From: Histomonas meleagridis
Lineage: Eukaryota; Parabasalia; Tritrichomonadida; Dientamoebidae
Direction of reading: 5' to 3'
Assembly (NCBI GenBank): GCA_020186115.1
Contig: WSYJ01000086.1
Coordinates: 558,001-622,000, forward strand
DNA: 64,000 nt
A program made the translations under genes and the position numbers. Below the pieces are notes generated by a model. The model was given only the letters and a program-made list of their open reading frames with translations. It was not told the origin of the DNA and did no database searches. Positions 60,715 through 64,000 of the stretch are shown here, piece after piece (positions within the stretch are counted from its first letter, which is position 1; each line of letters begins with the position of its first letter).

Positions 60715-62960
60715 GCCTTGAAATCAATAAACTTTAATTTTTTTCGTAATAATGATATTATTATTTATTACTTGATTGTTTATGTGTATCTTAATTCCTT
60801 TTGTGAAAATTATTATTATTTTAGTACATAAAAATCATTCATTTTAAATGTCGATTTTGACATTAATATTGTCGTTAAATTTTATCTATGTGTTAGTTAT
60901 TTAAGGTTGTCGTTATTAATTTTTGTTTTAATCTTTAAATTATTTCAAATTTTTCATTTGAAATGATTAGTTGTTAAAAAATTGTAAATTTGATTGAATT
61001 CATTGTTTTAACAATGTTATAAACTAGTTGTGTCTTAAATTAATACTTTAAAATAACTTTCTTTTGTCAATTTAGTTCGTTTGTAATCTATTTTTGTGTC
61101 ACTTTTTGACATTCAAATAAGACGTTAATAATGTCAGTTTTAAATATACCTCAGAAATAATGTTTTAAAATCAAAAAGAATGTTTTAAAATCAATTTTGT
61201 TCAAAATTCTAAGTAAAAATATTCACTAATGTTGTTGTATTACTTAAAAAATATCAAAAAATCGATTTTTTATTAAAAATTGAAAATTACTCATTTTGAC
61301 AAATTTTGAATTTAATGGAAGAAAAAAACTAGATTTTGCAAAGAATATTTTGTTTACTTCGAATTGTATTGTCTAAAAAAACTATATTTTGAATAATTTT
61401 GTCAAATATAGAAATGTCAGAAACAATATTAGAAATTATGAGTTTTGATACTTTAAAACATTGTTTAATTGACTCTGTAGATTTCAATTTTCAATTTATT
61501 AGTAAATTGTGATATTTTTATTTGGATGGAAATTCGAAGATTTTGAACTCAATAAACATTAATTTTTTTCATAATAATGATATTATTATTTATTACTTGA
61601 TTGTTTTTGTGTGTATTGATTCATTTTGTGGAAATTATTATTATTTTAGTACATAAAAATCATTCATTTTAAATGTCGATTTTGACATTAATATTGTCGT
61701 TAAATTTATCTATGTGTTAGTTATTTAAGGTTGTCGTTATTAATTTTTGTTTTAATCTTTAAATTATTTCAAATTTTTCATTTGAAATGATTAGTTGAGA
61801 AAAAATTGTAAATTTGATTGAATTCATTGTTACAACAATGTTATAAAGTAGTTGTATCTTAAATTAATACTTTAAAATAACTTTCTTTTGTCAATTTAGT
61901 TCGTTTGTAATCTATTTTTGTGTCACTTTTTGACATTCAAATAAGACGTTAATAATGTCAGTTTTAAATATACTCAGAAATAATGTTTTAAAATAAAAAA
62001 GAATGTTTTAAAATCAATTTTGTTCAAAATTCTAAGTAAAAAAATATTCACTAATGTTGTTGTATTACTCAAAAATATCAAAAAATCGATTTTTATTAAA
62101 ATTGCAAATTACTCAATTTTGACAAATTTTGAATTTAATGGAAGAAAAAAAACTAGGATTTTGCAAGAATATTTTGTTTACTTCGAATTGTATTGTCTAA
62201 AAAAACTATATTTTGAATAATTTTTTTTTTTTTTTTTAATGTCAGAAAAATATTGGAAATTATGAGTTTTGATACTTTAAAACATTGTTTAATTGACTCT
62301 GTAGATTTCGAAATTTGAAGATTTTGAACTCAATAAACATTAATTTTTTTCATAATAATGATATTATTATTTATTAATTGCTTGTTTTTGTGTGTATTGA
62401 TTCATTTTGTGGAAATTATTATTATTTTAGTACATAAAAATCATTCATTTTAAATGTCGATTTTGACATTAATATTGTCGTTAAATTTTATCTATGTGTT
62501 AGTTATTTAAGGTTGTCGTTATTAATTTTTTTTTTTAATCTTTAAATTATTTCAAATTTTTCATTTGAAATGAAAAAAAAAAAAAAAATTGTAAATTTGA
62601 TTGAATTCATTGTTACAACAATGTTATAAAGTAGTTGTATCTTAAATTAATAATTTAAATTAACTTTCTTTTGTCAATTTAGTTCGTTTGTAATCTATTT
62701 TTGTGTCACTTTTTGACATTCAAATAAGACGTTAATAATGTCAGTTTTAAATATACCTCAGAAATAATGTTTTAAAATCAAAAAGAATGTTTTAAAATCA
62801 ATTTTGTTTAAAATTCTAAGTAAAAAATATTCACTAATGTTGTTGTATTACTCAAAAATATCAAAAAATCAAATTTTTATTAAAATTGCAAATTATTCAA
62901 TTTTGACAAATTTTTGATTTAATGCAAGAAAAATAATTAGGATTGAGCAGGTATATTTTA
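60715..62960 (+). repeat. IGS repeat family B, three tandem copies of about 0.8 kb
   Basis: Copies begin near 60715, 61536 and 62316. They share long identical stretches such as CATTCATTTTAAATGTCGAT, GTGTCACTTTTTGACATTCA and TAATAATGATATTATTATTT. Homopolymer lengths differ between copies. The third is shorter and runs into the tRNA-like repeat. High identity suggests recent duplication or homogenisation. Confidence 0.75.
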
Positions 62961-63020
62961 TTTACATGAAATTTTTGAAATTCTTGAAATAACAAGAATC
63001 GTCGAAAAATCAAAAAAATA

Positions 63021-63091
63021 GGGATGCTTTATTTCGAACCAGCGGCGCAGGATGTTGGATGTAGCAATCCCTTCCATTGAGCTATCGTAGG
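63021..63091 (-). pseudogene. tRNA-like sequence, copy 1
   Basis: On the minus strand it begins CCTACGATAGCTCAATGG, which fits an acceptor stem plus A box (TAGCTCAATGG), and contains GCTGGTTCGAAA, a B box, at the normal distance. The 3' acceptor half (should read TCGTAGG) is absent, the D stem does not close, and no anticodon stem is clear, so it is not a working tRNA. The isotype is unclear. Confidence 0.5.
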
Positions 63092-63641
63092 AGACTTTCC
63101 TCGAGTTGCAGGTGTTGTGACATATAAAGTCAAAAAATTCTTGAAAAATAAAAAAAGGCCTTCTAAATGAAATTTTTCGAAAAAATTTGTGTATAGCATT
63201 TTGAAAAGTCTCGCCCTTTTGCATTCCAAAATCAAAAATTTTCGAGTACCTCAAAAATCAGCAGTCTCTCAGTGGGACGAAATCTTTGAATTAATGCAAG
63301 AATATCAAACTGGCATTCGTCAAGAAAATTTCTTACTTCATTTTACTAGAAAGTGATTTAAAGTATGGAGAAATGTTCTGCTCTACAAAGAATTTTGAAG
63401 TTAAAAGCAGAGAAAAACAAGTTTAAAATGACTTGTTCATGGGCCCAGAGATATTCACAAATTTCCTGATGCTTTTTGTAGTGGTCAGTGGCCTCATGGA
63501 TAATTCATGTATCTAAGAGAAAATCAAAATTTTAATAGAAGAAAAGTTCATTAAAATGATAATAAATAAAACGGTTCTAGTAAAGATCTGTTTAATTTCG
63601 AAAATATAAAAAACATTTCAACAAAAATCAAAAAATATCGT

Positions 63642-63713
63642 GGGTGACTTATTTTCGAACCGGCGGCAGCTGGATGTTGGATGCATGCAAATCCACCATT
63701 GGGCTATCGTAGG
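63642..63713 (-). pseudogene. tRNA-like sequence, copy 2
   Basis: Same layout as copy 1, 622 bp further on: CCTACGATAGCCCAATGGT, then CATCCAACATCCAGC and GCCGGTTCGAAA. The two copies share A-box-like, middle and B-box-like parts but differ between them. The 3' half again does not pair with the 5' end. The flanks are also related, so the tRNA-like part sits inside a ~0.62-kb repeat. Confidence 0.5.
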
Positions 63714-64000
63714 AAAATTTCCTCCTCCCTTCAAATGGGTATTTAATATATAACCGTAAAATTTTGAAAAATGAAAAAATTATCAAAATGAATTTTTCGA
63801 AAATTTTAGAAGCATTTCAATTTTTTTAATATTTTTCAAAAAATCAAAAAAATCAATATTTTTGAAAATTGCAAAATTTTCAATTTTGACAAATTTTTGA
63901 TTTGATGCAAGATTATTAAACTACAAGTTTTAAAAAGAGAAGTTTTTATTTACTTAAAATTTTTTTGATTTAAAGTAAATTACTGGTATCTTTAACTGCA

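Larger units (their letters stand above)
54926..64000. other. rDNA intergenic spacer, at least 9 kb, no genes
   Basis: There is no supported coding sequence. The spacer is built of a ~430-550-bp repeat family (54982-57770), a TTAACGGTCA array, an almost featureless very A/T-rich stretch (about 57850-60660), a ~0.8-kb tandem repeat (60715-62960) and a diverged ~0.62-kb repeat carrying tRNA-like sequence (62960-64000). The next SSU gene is not reached, so the unit could be the edge of an array or a single copy. Confidence 0.7.

Noticed and set aside
63021..63091. A functional tRNA gene
   Set aside because: The 3' acceptor half and the D stem do not pair, although A and B boxes are present.
62958..63254. 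A 98-codon minus-strand frame
   Set aside because: It overlaps the tRNA-like repeat, has no recognisable domain, and the spacer has no other coding signs.

Overview
The window is eukaryotic nuclear DNA, roughly 70% A+T by eye, from a parabasalid, most likely a tritrichomonadid (Tritrichomonas, Histomonas, Dientamoeba or a relative). The evidence is an rDNA unit with a parabasalid-type SSU start, very short ITS1 and ITS2 and A/T-rich loops inserted in the rRNA variable regions; mostly intronless, closely spaced genes with very short 5' leaders; DUF3447-plus-ankyrin genes, a family expanded in Trichomonas; a four-domain saposin-like protein; and TAACGG (Myb-type) motifs near genes. The genus cannot be fixed without a database comparison.

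Layout. 1-1302: no gene. 1303-12875: a dense block with a TMEM62-like phosphoesterase, a YhhN/TMEM86 protein, a small coiled-coil protein, an atypical bromodomain protein, an M18 aminopeptidase-like protein that has lost its metal ligands, ribosomal protein uS14, ARPC5, an interrupted ankyrin gene with an acidic tail, CFAP20 and a long coiled-coil protein. 12982-15810: DUF3447/ankyrin sequences on the minus strand. 15904-18881: two divergent helical-repeat genes of unknown function. 18981-20270: a 1.29-kb element with 17-bp inverted termini and a decayed transposase-like frame. 20473-26755: kinesin, a ubiquitin-like protein, an ESCRT-III-like protein, an unknown protein and an eIF4E-like protein. 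27058-30191: the second DUF3447/ankyrin locus, a striking array of twelve intact single-repeat 'exons' separated by stop-containing A/T-rich spacers. 30689-44683: a possible SAPS-like protein, a PHD-SET protein, a caspase-fold pseudoenzyme, a PSI-domain membrane protein, a GAPVD1-like RasGAP protein, a third DUF3447/ankyrin copy (broken), a bacterial-type SnoaL protein, a COPI-associated/Tvp15-like protein and a frameshifted gelsolin-like gene. 45785-48985: the saposin-like protein and an exostosin glycosyltransferase. 50244-54925: SSU, 5.8S and LSU rRNA. 54926-64000: a gene-free intergenic spacer built from at least three repeat families, a TTAACGGTCA array, flipping hairpins and two tRNA-like pseudogene copies.

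Functionally this is an ordinary parabasalid gene neighbourhood (cytoskeleton and flagellum: ARPC5, CFAP20, kinesin, gelsolin; membrane traffic: ESCRT-III-like, RasGAP, COPI-associated) with no operons. Several genes are pseudoenzymes or atypical family members. The most unusual feature is the set of ankyrin arrays: at independent loci, coding repeats of about 30 codons stay open and divergent, while spacers that share conserved ends interrupt each repeat at the same structural position. This is the pattern expected of spliced introns, but without the usual splice signals. Two recurring short motifs (AAAAGTG, and AACGT followed by A or T) lie within about 80 nt of many start codons and are probable core promoter elements; they also helped choose starts.
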